Shown here in pieces: positions 23,479-30,832 of a stretch of DNA of 37,768 nt. The stretch's first letter is position 1; each line of letters starts with the position of its first letter. Source of the stretch: Candidatus Uhrbacteria bacterium (GTDB taxonomy: Bacteria > Patescibacteriota > Patescibacteriia > UBA9934); contig DOZH01000001.1 in NCBI GenBank assembly GCA_003518105.1, positions 1 to 37,768 on the forward strand, written 5' to 3'. The notes under the pieces are model-generated. The model searched no databases and had not been told where the DNA came from. It worked only from the letters and a program-made list of their open reading frames with translations. The position numbers and the translations under genes were made by a program.

Positions 23479-24738
23479 ATGTCTGATGAAAAGCAAGTTT
23501 GGAAGCAGCAACCGTTAGAATCTCAGTCAGCCAGGCAGTCTTTTATGTTTGGGCTGATGGGTTCACTGGTAGCCATGTGTGTGGTGTTTATTTTGGTTGG
23601 CATCGGTTTAACCCTGGCTCAGAAGAATGGTAAGCTAGCTAGTTGGTTAGAGTCGAGTGTGACGAGTCAGGTGGTGGCCGATGGAGCGTCGGTTAGCGGC
23701 GGCACAGGCGGTACGAGCGTGGTCGACGTCGTAGCGAAGGTCAATCCAGCTGTGGTGTCGATTGTGGCGACAAAGGATGTGCCGAACATGGAGCGATACA
23801 ATCAAAGTGTAGGGTTTGGTTTTGTGATTCCGCAGTATCGTCAGAATGGCACGAAGTCGCAGGAAGTGAGTAGTGGTTCGGGTTTCATAATTTCCGCTGA
23901 TGGTTATGTGGTGACGAACCAGCACGTGGTGGCGGACAAGGAGGCTTCATATACAATTTTCCTGAATGACGGTAGCGAACATGAGGCGACCGTGGTGGCG
24001 CTTGGTGATGTGTATGATATTGCTTTGCTGAAAATCGATAACGGTGGCAAGGATTTGGCGTATTTGCAGTTTGGCGATTCGGAGCAGCTAAAACAAGGCC
24101 AGTCGGTGATTGCCATTGGTAACGCACTCGGGCAGTTCCGCAACACGGTGTCGGTAGGCGTGGTGTCGGGCTTGTCGCGTTCGGTGACGGCATCGAGCGG
24201 CCCAGGACAGTCCGAACTGTTGCAAGACGTCATTCAGACGGATGCGGCGATCAATTCTGGTAATTCCGGTGGGCCTTTGCTAGATTTGCAGGGCTTTGTA
24301 ATTGGCGTGAACGTGGCCGCAAGTAATGGCGGGTCGAATGTTGCTTTTGCCTTGCCCGCTAATGAGGTGAGCAAGTCCATTGACGACATGAAGAAATATG
24401 GCCATATTGTGCGTCCGTTTTTGGGAGTGCGTTTTGTGACGATTGATCAGCAGCTAATCGACGTTAATAATTTAATAGTGGATCATGGCGCACTGCTGCT
24501 GCGCGGTAGTAGTGGTGAGTTGGCGGTGGTGCCAGGCTCGCCAGCAGATAAAGCTGGACTGGTTGAAAATGATATAATTTTGAGTGTCGACGGGGTTGAC
24601 GTGACGACAGAAAAACCACTCAATACTTTATTGCAGGATAGGGCAGTGGGTGATGAAGTGAAGTTAAAAGTGTTACATGATGGCGAAGAAAAAGAGTTGA
24701 CGGTGATTTTGTCAGAGCCAGCCAAGAGTACAAAATAA
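23479..24738 (+). CDS. HtrA/DegP-like serine protease with one PDZ domain
   Basis: This 419-aa protein has a cytoplasmic start, a membrane anchor (about residues 22-47), a trypsin-like domain (about 75-290) and a PDZ domain (about 325-410). The catalytic triad is complete: His149 in VVTNQHVVAD, Asp180 in VYDIALLKI, and Ser263 in INSGNSGGPL. The PDZ part shows VVPGSPADKAGLVENDIILSVDGV. Such proteases degrade or refold damaged envelope proteins, outside the membrane here. Gene symbols of the htrA or degP type would be apt, but which one cannot be told from this alone. A strong terminator follows. Confidence 0.96.
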   Translation: MSDEKQVWKQQPLESQSARQSFMFGLMGSLVAMCVVFILVGIGLTLAQKNGKLASWLESSVTSQVVADGASVSGGTGGTSVVDVVAKVNPAVVSIVATKDVPNMERYNQSVGFGFVIPQYRQNGTKSQEVSSGSGFIISADGYVVTNQHVVADKEASYTIFLNDGSEHEATVVALGDVYDIALLKIDNGGKDLAYLQFGDSEQLKQGQSVIAIGNALGQFRNTVSVGVVSGLSRSVTASSGPGQSELLQDVIQTDAAINSGNSGGPLLDLQGFVIGVNVAASNGGSNVAFALPANEVSKSIDDMKKYGHIVRPFLGVRFVTIDQQLIDVNNLIVDHGALLLRGSSGELAVVPGSPADKAGLVENDIILSVDGVDVTTEKPLNTLLQDRAVGDEVKLKVLHDGEEKELTVILSEPAKSTK

Positions 24739-24755
24739 ATTAATGAGGTTGTATT

Positions 24756-24780
24756 AAAGGGCTTTTACTAGCCCTTTTTT
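24756..24780 (+). terminator. Terminator of the HtrA-like gene
   Basis: AAAGGGCT and AGCCCTTT pair around TTTAC(T), followed by a T run. It lies about 20 nt after the stop codon. Confidence 0.88.
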
Positions 24781-24791
24781 GTTGCCTTGAA

Positions 24792-24833
24792 GGCACTGAC
24801 AGTGCCAAGCATATGCTTCGCACTGTCAGTGCC
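24792..24833. repeat. Perfect 42-bp palindrome (GGCACTGACAGTGC)
   Basis: The 14-nt arms GGCACTGACAGTGC and GCACTGTCAGTGCC are exactly complementary, and the 14-nt centre contains the palindrome AAGCATATGCTT. The following TGGCATCTGCTTGGCAGTGAG (to about 24854) repeats parts of the unit in altered form. It is intergenic, between the HtrA terminator and the HU promoter. Confidence 0.85.
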
Positions 24834-24867
24834 TGGCATCTGCTTGGCAGTGAGCTGTGTATAACTA

Positions 24868-24896
24868 TTTCCACTATTGGCTGAATATGTTAAGAT
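24868..24896 (+). promoter_or_regulatory. Probable promoter of the HU gene
   Basis: TTTCCA (24868-24873) and TAAGAT (24891-24896) have a 17-nt spacer, with a TGT extension in front of the -10. The leader would be about 27 nt. Confidence 0.45.
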
Positions 24897-24929
24897 TTAC
24901 GGCGTAATTAACAAATCATAAAATATTTT

Positions 24930-25217
24930 ATGGCCGCAAAGCGTTTGACCAAGTCACAGCTCGTTGCTGAATTGTCTGAGAAGTGGGGTGTAAGCAAGAA
25001 GCAGACTGGCGAGATGTGGGATGGTATGTTGGCCCTCTTGTACAGCGAAGTAAAGCGCGCTGGTGAAGTTGTTCTCCCAGGTCTCGGCAAGTTGGCCAAG
25101 AAGGCCCGTGCCGCTCGTATGGGCCGCAACCCAGCCACCGGTGCAACGATCCAGATCCCAGCTAAGACTGTCCTCAAGTTCGGCGTCGGCAAGGCTTGTA
25201 AGGAAGCTCTTCTCTAA
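24930..25217 (+). CDS. HU/IHF-family DNA-binding protein
   Basis: This 95-aa nucleoid protein has the N-terminal helical dimerisation part (KSQLVAELSEKWGVSKKQT) and the HU signature LPGLGKLAKKARAARMGRNPATGATIQIPAKTV (split: LPGLGKLAKKARAAR, then GRNPATGATIQIPA). The C-terminal FGVGKACKEAL closes the dimer. It binds and bends DNA and is expected to be abundant; its codons (AAG for Lys, CTC for Leu, C-ending) are more biased than the neighbours', fitting high expression. It is monocistronic with its own promoter and terminator. Confidence 0.95.
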   Translation: MAAKRLTKSQLVAELSEKWGVSKKQTGEMWDGMLALLYSEVKRAGEVVLPGLGKLAKKARAARMGRNPATGATIQIPAKTVLKFGVGKACKEALL

Positions 25218-25232
25218 ACTAAAATAGCACAT

Positions 25233-25260
25233 AAAGGCTCGGATATTTTCCGGGCTTTTT
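25233..25260 (+). terminator. Terminator of the HU gene
   Basis: AAAGGCTCGGA and TTCCGGGCTTTT form the stem around TATT, followed by a T run. Plus-strand use is clear. Confidence 0.85.
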
Positions 25261-25318
25261 TGTTTGTTGCACAAGTTAACCACGCGTGATAAAACAGTAG
25301 TAGATAATACTCAATTAT

Positions 25319-26296
25319 ATGCAAGCGGCCGAGATTGTGGGGAACTGGCAGTTAGGGGAAATTGAGTCAATTAAGCCGGTAGGGAAGGGCTTGATTAACG
25401 CGACTTTTAAGGTGCAGGCTGGTCATGGAAAATTCGCCATGCAGCAGTTGCATGAGATTATTCCTAAGGAGGCGGTGGCCGACATGTTGACGGTCACGAA
25501 TTATTTAGCTGAGCAAGGTGTCCGTGTACCAAAGCTGCTATTAACAGAGAACGGTCAACCGTCCGCTCTGGCGAATGATGGTAGCAGATGGCGCGTTTAT
25601 CCGTGGTTAGAGGGTGTGGTGGTGGAAGCTGTTGCCGATGAGGCTATGGCCCGAGAAGCTGGCCGAATGGTGGGCGTGATGCATGGCTTGTTAGCTAAAC
25701 TCGATTACCGGCCGACGGGTAGTATTCCGCATTTTCATGATACGCCGTTTATTTTAAGCGAATTGCAAAGTGTCATGGGTGATTTGCCGGAAGATTTAAA
25801 AAATGTGGCGGATGATGTGGTGACAACGGCGACGAGTTTACTGATTGATGGGAATCAGCAACCTAAGCAGATCATTCATGGTGATTTGAAGATTTCCAAT
25901 TTACTTTTTAACGGTGAGGGAGTGGCAGTTGGTGTGATAGATTTTGATACTATCTTGTGGCATTTTCCGGCGATCGATTTGGGCGACGCACTACGGTCGT
26001 GGTGCAATAGGACGAGCGAGGATGACGTGACTGCGGTGCTCGACCGGGATTTGTGTGCGGCAGCTTTGGTTGGTTATGCTGAGGGTTTGGGTCGAGAGCT
26101 AATGAACGGTGAACAGTCATTGTATTTGCAAGCGACGAAGTTGATAGCTTTAGAATTAACGGCCAGATTCTTGATTGATGTGGTGCGTGATAATTACTTT
26201 GGCTATGACGCTGAACGTTACGATAGTCGACAGAGCCATAATCGAGCACGAGCTTTGGGACAGTATCATTTAGCACGATCAATCGAACTTATTTAA
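25319..26296 (+). CDS. APH-family kinase, N-acetylhexosamine-kinase-like
   Basis: This 325-aa protein has the aminoglycoside/homoserine-kinase fold (PF01636 type). The catalytic loop is IHGDLKISNLLF and the metal motif is GVIDFDTILWHFPAIDLGDALR. An N-terminal beta-rich lobe includes LINATFKV as the glycine-poor nucleotide loop. The D-x-D ending and the following D-x-GD-x-xR resemble N-acetylhexosamine 1-kinases such as NahK, so a sugar is a plausible substrate, but this is from motif order only; homoserine or choline-type kinases are alternatives. It is likely transcribed on its own and precedes the LCP-like gene by 16 nt. Confidence 0.8.
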   Translation: MQAAEIVGNWQLGEIESIKPVGKGLINATFKVQAGHGKFAMQQLHEIIPKEAVADMLTVTNYLAEQGVRVPKLLLTENGQPSALANDGSRWRVYPWLEGVVVEAVADEAMAREAGRMVGVMHGLLAKLDYRPTGSIPHFHDTPFILSELQSVMGDLPEDLKNVADDVVTTATSLLIDGNQQPKQIIHGDLKISNLLFNGEGVAVGVIDFDTILWHFPAIDLGDALRSWCNRTSEDDVTAVLDRDLCAAALVGYAEGLGRELMNGEQSLYLQATKLIALELTARFLIDVVRDNYFGYDAERYDSRQSHNRARALGQYHLARSIELI

Positions 26297-26312
26297 TCTA
26301 GATTAAAAATGT

Positions 26313-27506
26313 ATGTCACGCTTCAGGCTAGGGGTAATCATCGGGGTCGTGACGGGGTTTGTCAGTATTTGTGTAGTAGTGTTTTTAGTTTTTCATACGC
26401 AAGCTGAAGAAATTGCTGCACCAGTACCAAAGATTGACGACGTGGTGCAGATAGTGTTAGCAGAACGAGTAGCGACTACGCTCGAGGCTGACGCGGCACC
26501 ATTTGGTGAGGAGAATGTGATTAACGTGTTGGTGTTGGGTCTTGATTCGCGTAAGGAAGGCAAGGAACAGCATTGCGATGCTATTCACCTCTTTGCTATT
26601 AACGTGAAGGACTGGACGGTTAAGGTGACTTCTGTGCCACGCGGGACGTATAGTTACATTCCACCAGGCAATTATTTGCCAACGGATTATTATTTGGCGA
26701 ACGCTTGCGCTTTTGCCGGGTTGGATTATGGCATTGCCCAGATTGAGCATATTTTGGGCGTCAAAGCAGATTATGTGGTGACGGCTGGTTTCTCGCAGGT
26801 ACTAGGATCACTGCGTGTGCTCGGTTTGCCGACGACGTCGTCCTTGCAATGGTTGCGTCACCGTCAGAGTTATGCCATTGGTGACCCGCAACGGAGTCAG
26901 AACCAGGCTGTGTTCATCGTTGATGTTTTGCGAAAATTTGGTGGGACTGGTTCTCATGTGCCGGCGGCCTTGCAGTATTTACTTTATAGTTTTGTTAACA
27001 CTAAGATGGATTTTAGTACGGCTCGAGCTTTGTATGAAGGCTTGGTGACAGCGGATATTAATGCGCATCCAGAGAAGATTACTTATGACATGAAGCCGTT
27101 TTATGTGACGCAGGATTTACATCTTGACTTTGCTAATTCGGACGCGCAGGTGGCGACGTTGTTAGCTAGGTTGCAAGGCCGGTTGAGTAAGGATGATTTG
27201 TCGAATAGAACAATAAGTGACGTACAAAATGAGTTGGTGGCGTATCTGGATAAAGCCTTAGCTGACGATGGCTCGGAATTTGCGGTGGTGATGGCGGCTG
27301 AGTCTTGGCGTCAGGTGGAGGATGAAGCTAAGCGTGAGGAATTGCATTACACTTACATGGCAAAATACGTGACGGAGCTGAACGTGACCAACCATGAGGC
27401 GGCGGTACAGTATGTGGCGGATTATATTTTGGAGAAGCAGACGCTTGGTTTGAGCGAATGGGAAACTAAAGGACGCGACCTGTTGACCACACTTGTAGTA
27501 CAATAG
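26313..27506 (+). CDS. LytR-CpsA-Psr (LCP)-like membrane protein
   Basis: This 397-aa protein has an N-terminal anchor (residues 6-28) and an extracytoplasmic LCP-like domain. It matches by VINVLVLGLDSRK, DAIHLFAINVKDWTVKVTSVPRGTYSYIP, and LRHRQSYAIGDPQRSQNQAVFIVDVLRKF. LCP enzymes move undecaprenyl-linked glycopolymers onto the cell wall or other acceptors. The R-D pair of the consensus SxPRDT is GT here, and the C-terminal 150 residues are unrecognised. So it may be a divergent member. A perfect 16-bp palindrome (26292-26307) overlaps the stop of the upstream gene. Confidence 0.78.
   Translation: MSRFRLGVIIGVVTGFVSICVVVFLVFHTQAEEIAAPVPKIDDVVQIVLAERVATTLEADAAPFGEENVINVLVLGLDSRKEGKEQHCDAIHLFAINVKDWTVKVTSVPRGTYSYIPPGNYLPTDYYLANACAFAGLDYGIAQIEHILGVKADYVVTAGFSQVLGSLRVLGLPTTSSLQWLRHRQSYAIGDPQRSQNQAVFIVDVLRKFGGTGSHVPAALQYLLYSFVNTKMDFSTARALYEGLVTADINAHPEKITYDMKPFYVTQDLHLDFANSDAQVATLLARLQGRLSKDDLSNRTISDVQNELVAYLDKALADDGSEFAVVMAAESWRQVEDEAKREELHYTYMAKYVTELNVTNHEAAVQYVADYILEKQTLGLSEWETKGRDLLTTLVVQ
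27499..27504 (+). promoter_or_regulatory. -10 box before the Mrr-like gene, predicted leaderless
   Basis: TACAAT is followed by 8 nt and then the ATG at 27513, the same arrangement as at 2100-2105. It overlaps the end of the LCP-like gene. No -35 at proper spacing is seen. Confidence 0.35.
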
Positions 27507-27512
27507 AAGCAT

Positions 27513-28103
27513 ATGGAGGATATGCGCGGGGCAATGTTGCGTTTGGGCGTGGTTAATTTGGGCTTGGCGCATTTTGTGGCCGCAGTGCTGAATGATCAAG
27601 GTTATAAGGCGGAATGTGGTGTGGCTGTGCCTGGAGCTTGTGCGACGCATGACTTGGACGTGGTGGCGCAAATCACTTGCAAGACTTATGCGATTAAAAC
27701 AGTGTTTGCGGTTGAGTCCGAGCAGGCGGTAACGTTACAAGAGGTGTTAGCGTCCTACGCGACGTATTTGGATTTGCTTGACGGGGCCGACGTGCAGGCG
27801 TGCCCGCATTTTGATGAGTATTGGTTGGTGACGAATGGCGTGTTCAGCCCGGAAGCCGTGGCTTATGCGAGCCACAAAGGTTTGCGCCTGATTGATGGCG
27901 ATCAATTAGTGTCCATGCTGACAGCAATGACGTACCCGGTGACGGCGATTAGCGGCTTAACGGATATTGAGTTCGCAGCCTTGGCTGAGGCGAATGTGTT
28001 GCTAACACGGCACTTAACGGATCATGAGGTGGAGCTAGTGGCGCACCGGACGGGCTTGGCGCAGAGCCGCGTGGCGGAGCTTATCGAGCAGATTGGCGGT
28101 TAG
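27513..28103 (+). CDS. Mrr-type restriction-endonuclease-like protein, active site apparently lost
   Basis: This 196-aa protein resembles the Mrr_cat group: ATHDLDVVAQITCKTYAIKTVFA, then HFDEYWLVTNGVFSPEAVAYASHKGLRLID, then a helical C-terminus (LTRHLTDHEVELVAHRTGL). In Mrr-like nucleases, Asp in the DxDVVA part and Glu-x-Lys on the next strand form the PD-(D/E)xK site. Here the Asp is present, but the ExK position reads as AIKTV, with no Glu-x-Lys. It may be a non-catalytic DNA-binding relative. It ends in a TTAG stop overlap with the convergent membrane-protein gene. Confidence 0.6.
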   Translation: MEDMRGAMLRLGVVNLGLAHFVAAVLNDQGYKAECGVAVPGACATHDLDVVAQITCKTYAIKTVFAVESEQAVTLQEVLASYATYLDLLDGADVQACPHFDEYWLVTNGVFSPEAVAYASHKGLRLIDGDQLVSMLTAMTYPVTAISGLTDIEFAALAEANVLLTRHLTDHEVELVAHRTGLAQSRVAELIEQIGG

Positions 28104-30196
28104 CGGCGGAATTCGAAGACGGTTACCGAACCGTTGGGCGTGGTGAACCAGGAATTGGTGAGCAGTTTTGTTTGGGCGATGATATTGTTAGCGTCCCACC
28201 AGTAATCGCTGATAGCGAAGTAGGCCAGGTTGACGCCGGCTAGATCCATGGCCTGCTGGACGGTGTCTAGGCTGGGCGTGTTGTTGACCATGTCGAGATA
28301 CTTTTGATAGAGCGGGCCTCCAGTTGGGATAGGGTAATAGAAAATGTCGTCATGATAATACTGCTTGAAGCCGTAGAGACTAATGGCGGCGGCGGCGGTT
28401 GATTGGTTGGCGAGCACGATGTAGTCCTGGCCGTTGGCTAGGTCATTTATTTTTTGCACAGCGTCGACGTCCGCCTGAGAAGTGTTGAAGCCTGCGCTCA
28501 CGCCATAGTTGTCGTGACGTGGGTAGGCACCATAGATGTTGCCGATGGCGATGACCGTGAGAATGGCAAAGAAGGTGAGGCGAAGAGCTAATGGTTTTGT
28601 TTTAAGATAATCGTTGATGGCGACGAGGCCGAGGGCGGCTAGAGGGATTAAGAAGATATGCGCCATGGTGAGAGCGCGGAGAGCATAGTCGCTGCGTTCG
28701 TAGCTGATGAGAAAATTAAAGCTGAAGAGGAGGGAGAGAATTAGGAAATTGAGGAACATCGCAGCTGAGGTTGATAGAAATATCTTAATCGACGCGTTCG
28801 TCGGGTCCTGCCACGAACGCCCTTCCCCAGAGGTCTTTCGTTCAGGTTCGTAGCAAAATACCTCACCTTCACTGGCGACACTCTGGACGGTCGTTTCGCC
28901 TCGCTGACGCTTGGCGGAGGCTCGGTGATAAAAGAAGCCGATGAGGGCGAAGAATATTGTGATGAGGAAGAGGTTATCGATGACCAAATACAGCGCATCG
29001 TACCAAGTGTTAAAGTGATTGCTGAAAAAGCTGGTGAGGCCGAGGTTGTGCCAGCTGGAAAGATTAAAGAGGTTGGCGAAGTTGAGTGAGAGAGCGAGGC
29101 CGGATTTGGCGGATTGGAGGGCGAAGAGAGCTGGAATGGCGATGAGGTTGATGAGGAAAGAAGAGACGAGAATTATTTTTTGTTGGAGTTTATTGGTGGC
29201 TCGGCGGAGAAGATATGAGGTGAAGACGAAGATGATGGCCGGAATACCGGCAATCGGGTGGGTGATGGCGGCAGCGACGGCAAGAAGGCTGGCAGGGACG
29301 AGTGATGAAGTGAAAGAGAGCATGACGGCGCTAGCACAAAAGACGTAGGCTAGGCCTTGAGGGGTCGTTGAGATGAGGGTGCCGAGGGGGAAGAGTAAGA
29401 GGCCGGCGAGGACAAAAGGTGTTCTGTTTTTGAGGAATGATGAGAGGCCAAGGAGAGTGCTGCCGGTTAATAATATAGCAGCGAGGACGGGGAGGAGAAA
29501 GCGGTCGACGAGGTTCAGTTGAAGGCCGAAGACGAGATGTGAGGTGAGCTCGAGAGCGTACTGACCGATGTAATATAAGGGTTTCGGCGTGATGGTGCCG
29601 AAGGTGGCGATATGCTCAACTGTAGCTCGGTGCAAGAAGGGGTCGAAGCCGAAGCCGATGGGGTAGATGACGGCGGCCATGGAGATGGCGGTAAAGAAAG
29701 TTATTGCAAAGAGAAGGATTGTGAATGTAGAAGTATACTCGACGGGTCCTGTCTGGCTCGCACCCTCCAGGTCACTAGTTGCATCGGATGCACCGTCGTG
29801 ACCTGCATGGCACCTGCTCACCGCCACCCGTCGACCAGATGCGAGGAGTACGATAAGACAGAAAAATGCGACACCTAGAGCCACTAAAGAAAAGACGGGT
29901 ACGATGCCCCAGAGGGAACGGACAGCAGAGGTGATGTTGATAGGGAGGATGACGGTCCACCAGGCAGTGAGTGCGAGGATGATGGTCGCGCTCAGCGCGA
30001 TTTCGGGTTTGCGACCAAAGCTGAGCTTTGGTTGGCTCTCGGGGTGCTGAAGAGGGATCAAGATGGCTACGAGGACTGAGAAAATGAGAATAATAAGCAA
30101 ACCAAGCCGGGTAACTGGAAGAGTATAATAGAGTAAACTGCCAAGAATTGTGACTAAACTTAGGGCAATTGTGCAGCGGATGAATATTTTAGTCAT
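28100..30196 (-). CDS. Polytopic membrane protein with two in-frame palindromic repeat insertions
   Basis: This 698-aa protein has about 14 membrane segments, an extracytoplasmic loop with GFGFDPFLHRATVEHIATFG and a C-terminal soluble domain. The arrangement is of a GT-C-like glycosyltransferase (acidic/His residues in the first large outer loop), but I cannot assign a family. Two charge-rich stretches interrupt it, at about residues 121-152 and 423-468. They match repeats of the window's TCGNCGGGTCCTG family translated in frame (see repeats at 29739 and 28794). Both fall in predicted cytoplasmic loops between membrane segments, where they should not disturb folding. The ATG is 8 nt from a -10 box shared with the divergent CDP-alcohol gene. 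Confidence 0.75.
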   Translation of the reverse strand: MTKIFIRCTIALSLVTILGSLLYYTLPVTRLGLLIILIFSVLVAILIPLQHPESQPKLSFGRKPEIALSATIILALTAWWTVILPINITSAVRSLWGIVPVFSLVALGVAFFCLIVLLASGRRVAVSRCHAGHDGASDATSDLEGASQTGPVEYTSTFTILLFAITFFTAISMAAVIYPIGFGFDPFLHRATVEHIATFGTITPKPLYYIGQYALELTSHLVFGLQLNLVDRFLLPVLAAILLTGSTLLGLSSFLKNRTPFVLAGLLLFPLGTLISTTPQGLAYVFCASAVMLSFTSSLVPASLLAVAAAITHPIAGIPAIIFVFTSYLLRRATNKLQQKIILVSSFLINLIAIPALFALQSAKSGLALSLNFANLFNLSSWHNLGLTSFFSNHFNTWYDALYLVIDNLFLITIFFALIGFFYHRASAKRQRGETTVQSVASEGEVFCYEPERKTSGEGRSWQDPTNASIKIFLSTSAAMFLNFLILSLLFSFNFLISYERSDYALRALTMAHIFLIPLAALGLVAINDYLKTKPLALRLTFFAILTVIAIGNIYGAYPRHDNYGVSAGFNTSQADVDAVQKINDLANGQDYIVLANQSTAAAAISLYGFKQYYHDDIFYYPIPTGGPLYQKYLDMVNNTPSLDTVQQAMDLAGVNLAYFAISDYWWDANNIIAQTKLLTNSWFTTPNGSVTVFEFRR
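28794..28929. repeat. Palindromic repeat, copy C (inside a coding sequence)
   Basis: GCGTTCGTCGGGTCCTGCCACGAACGC (split for reading: GCGTTCGT, CGGGTCCTGCC, ACGAACGC) is a perfect 8-bp stem with the family's core, TTCGTCGGGTCCTGCC at 28797-28812. The right end, TCGCCTCGCTGACGCTTGGCGG, resembles the CCCCTCGCTACTTGGCC end of copies A and B. The element keeps the reading frame of the 698-aa gene and adds about 45 residues. Confidence 0.7.
29739..29834. repeat. Palindromic repeat, copy D (inside a coding sequence)
   Basis: TCGACGGGT (29739-29747) and ACCCGTCGA (29826-29834) are exact inverted ends of a 96-bp element, i.e. 32 codons. The start continues as TCCTGTC, the family's core with one change. 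Inside, AGGTCAC/GTGACCT and TGCATC/GATGCA form nested pairings. It is inserted in frame in the 698-aa gene. Confidence 0.75.
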
Positions 30197-30203
30197 AATC
30201 TGG

Positions 30204-30210
30204 TATGATA
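30204..30210. promoter_or_regulatory. Divergent promoters with overlapping -10 boxes
   Basis: TATGATA gives TATGAT on the plus strand (30204-30209, with TGG in front as an extended -10) and TATCAT on the minus strand (30205-30210). The minus-strand start codon is 8 nt away, the plus-strand ATG is at 30252 behind an AGGA ribosome-binding motif. Confidence 0.4.
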
Positions 30211-30251
30211 ATAACAGAGACCAGCCAGCTGTAACAGGGACTGACAGGAAT

Positions 30252-30830
30252 ATGGCGCGTAACCCAGCAAAATTATTCCCGCAGGATTATGTGCTTAAGG
30301 CGCTTGTTTTGCCGTTCGTGCCTGATTTCATTAAACCGAATCATGTGACTGTGATGCGGTTTGTGTTGACGCCGCTGGTAGTTTATTTATTAGCTATTGG
30401 AAATTTAACTTTTGGGGTGCCGTTGTTTATTTTGGCGGCATTTACAGATATGCTGGACGGTAGTTTAGCTCGCGTGCGACAGCAGATTACACCGTGGGGA
30501 ATTGTGTTTGATCCAGTAGCTGATAAGCTATTGGTGGGCTTGGTAATGCTGGTCTTTGCCTTGCACTATTATAATTTGTTGGTGGTTTTGGCTGCTATTT
30601 TGTTCGATTTGTTGCCACTGGCTAGCTGGGCCTTGCGGGCCAAGGCTAACCGCGGTTTGATGATGGCTAATTTGTGGGGTAAAAGTAAGATGTTCTTGCA
30701 GGTGACCTCTATTGTGGTTCTCTTGCTGGCCGTGCTATTGCATTTACCAGTACTTATCACCACTGGTCAGATAATTCTCATAGTGGCGACGGTGCTAGGA
30801 GCGATAGCAGCGATTACGTATTCATTGTAG
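30252..30830 (+). CDS. CDP-alcohol phosphatidyltransferase
   Basis: This 192-aa integral membrane enzyme has the full CDP-alcohol motif D-x2-DG-x2-AR-x8-G-x3-D-x3-D: DMLDGSLARVRQ, then ITPWGIVFDPVADKLL. The length and about six membrane segments fit phosphatidylglycerophosphate synthase (PgsA) and its relatives; the alcohol acceptor cannot be told from sequence alone. ATG 30252 is chosen over the longer frame because of the AGGA motif 5 nt upstream and the conserved start. It is 2 nt before the following membrane protein and probably co-transcribed. Confidence 0.92.
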   Translation: MARNPAKLFPQDYVLKALVLPFVPDFIKPNHVTVMRFVLTPLVVYLLAIGNLTFGVPLFILAAFTDMLDGSLARVRQQITPWGIVFDPVADKLLVGLVMLVFALHYYNLLVVLAAILFDLLPLASWALRAKANRGLMMANLWGKSKMFLQVTSIVVLLLAVLLHLPVLITTGQIILIVATVLGAIAAITYSL

Positions 30831-30832
30831 GT

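Noticed and set aside
26292..26307. TTTAATCTAGATTAAA as an operator
   Set aside because: It is a perfect palindrome but overlaps a stop codon and AT-rich flanks; nothing else supports a binding site.
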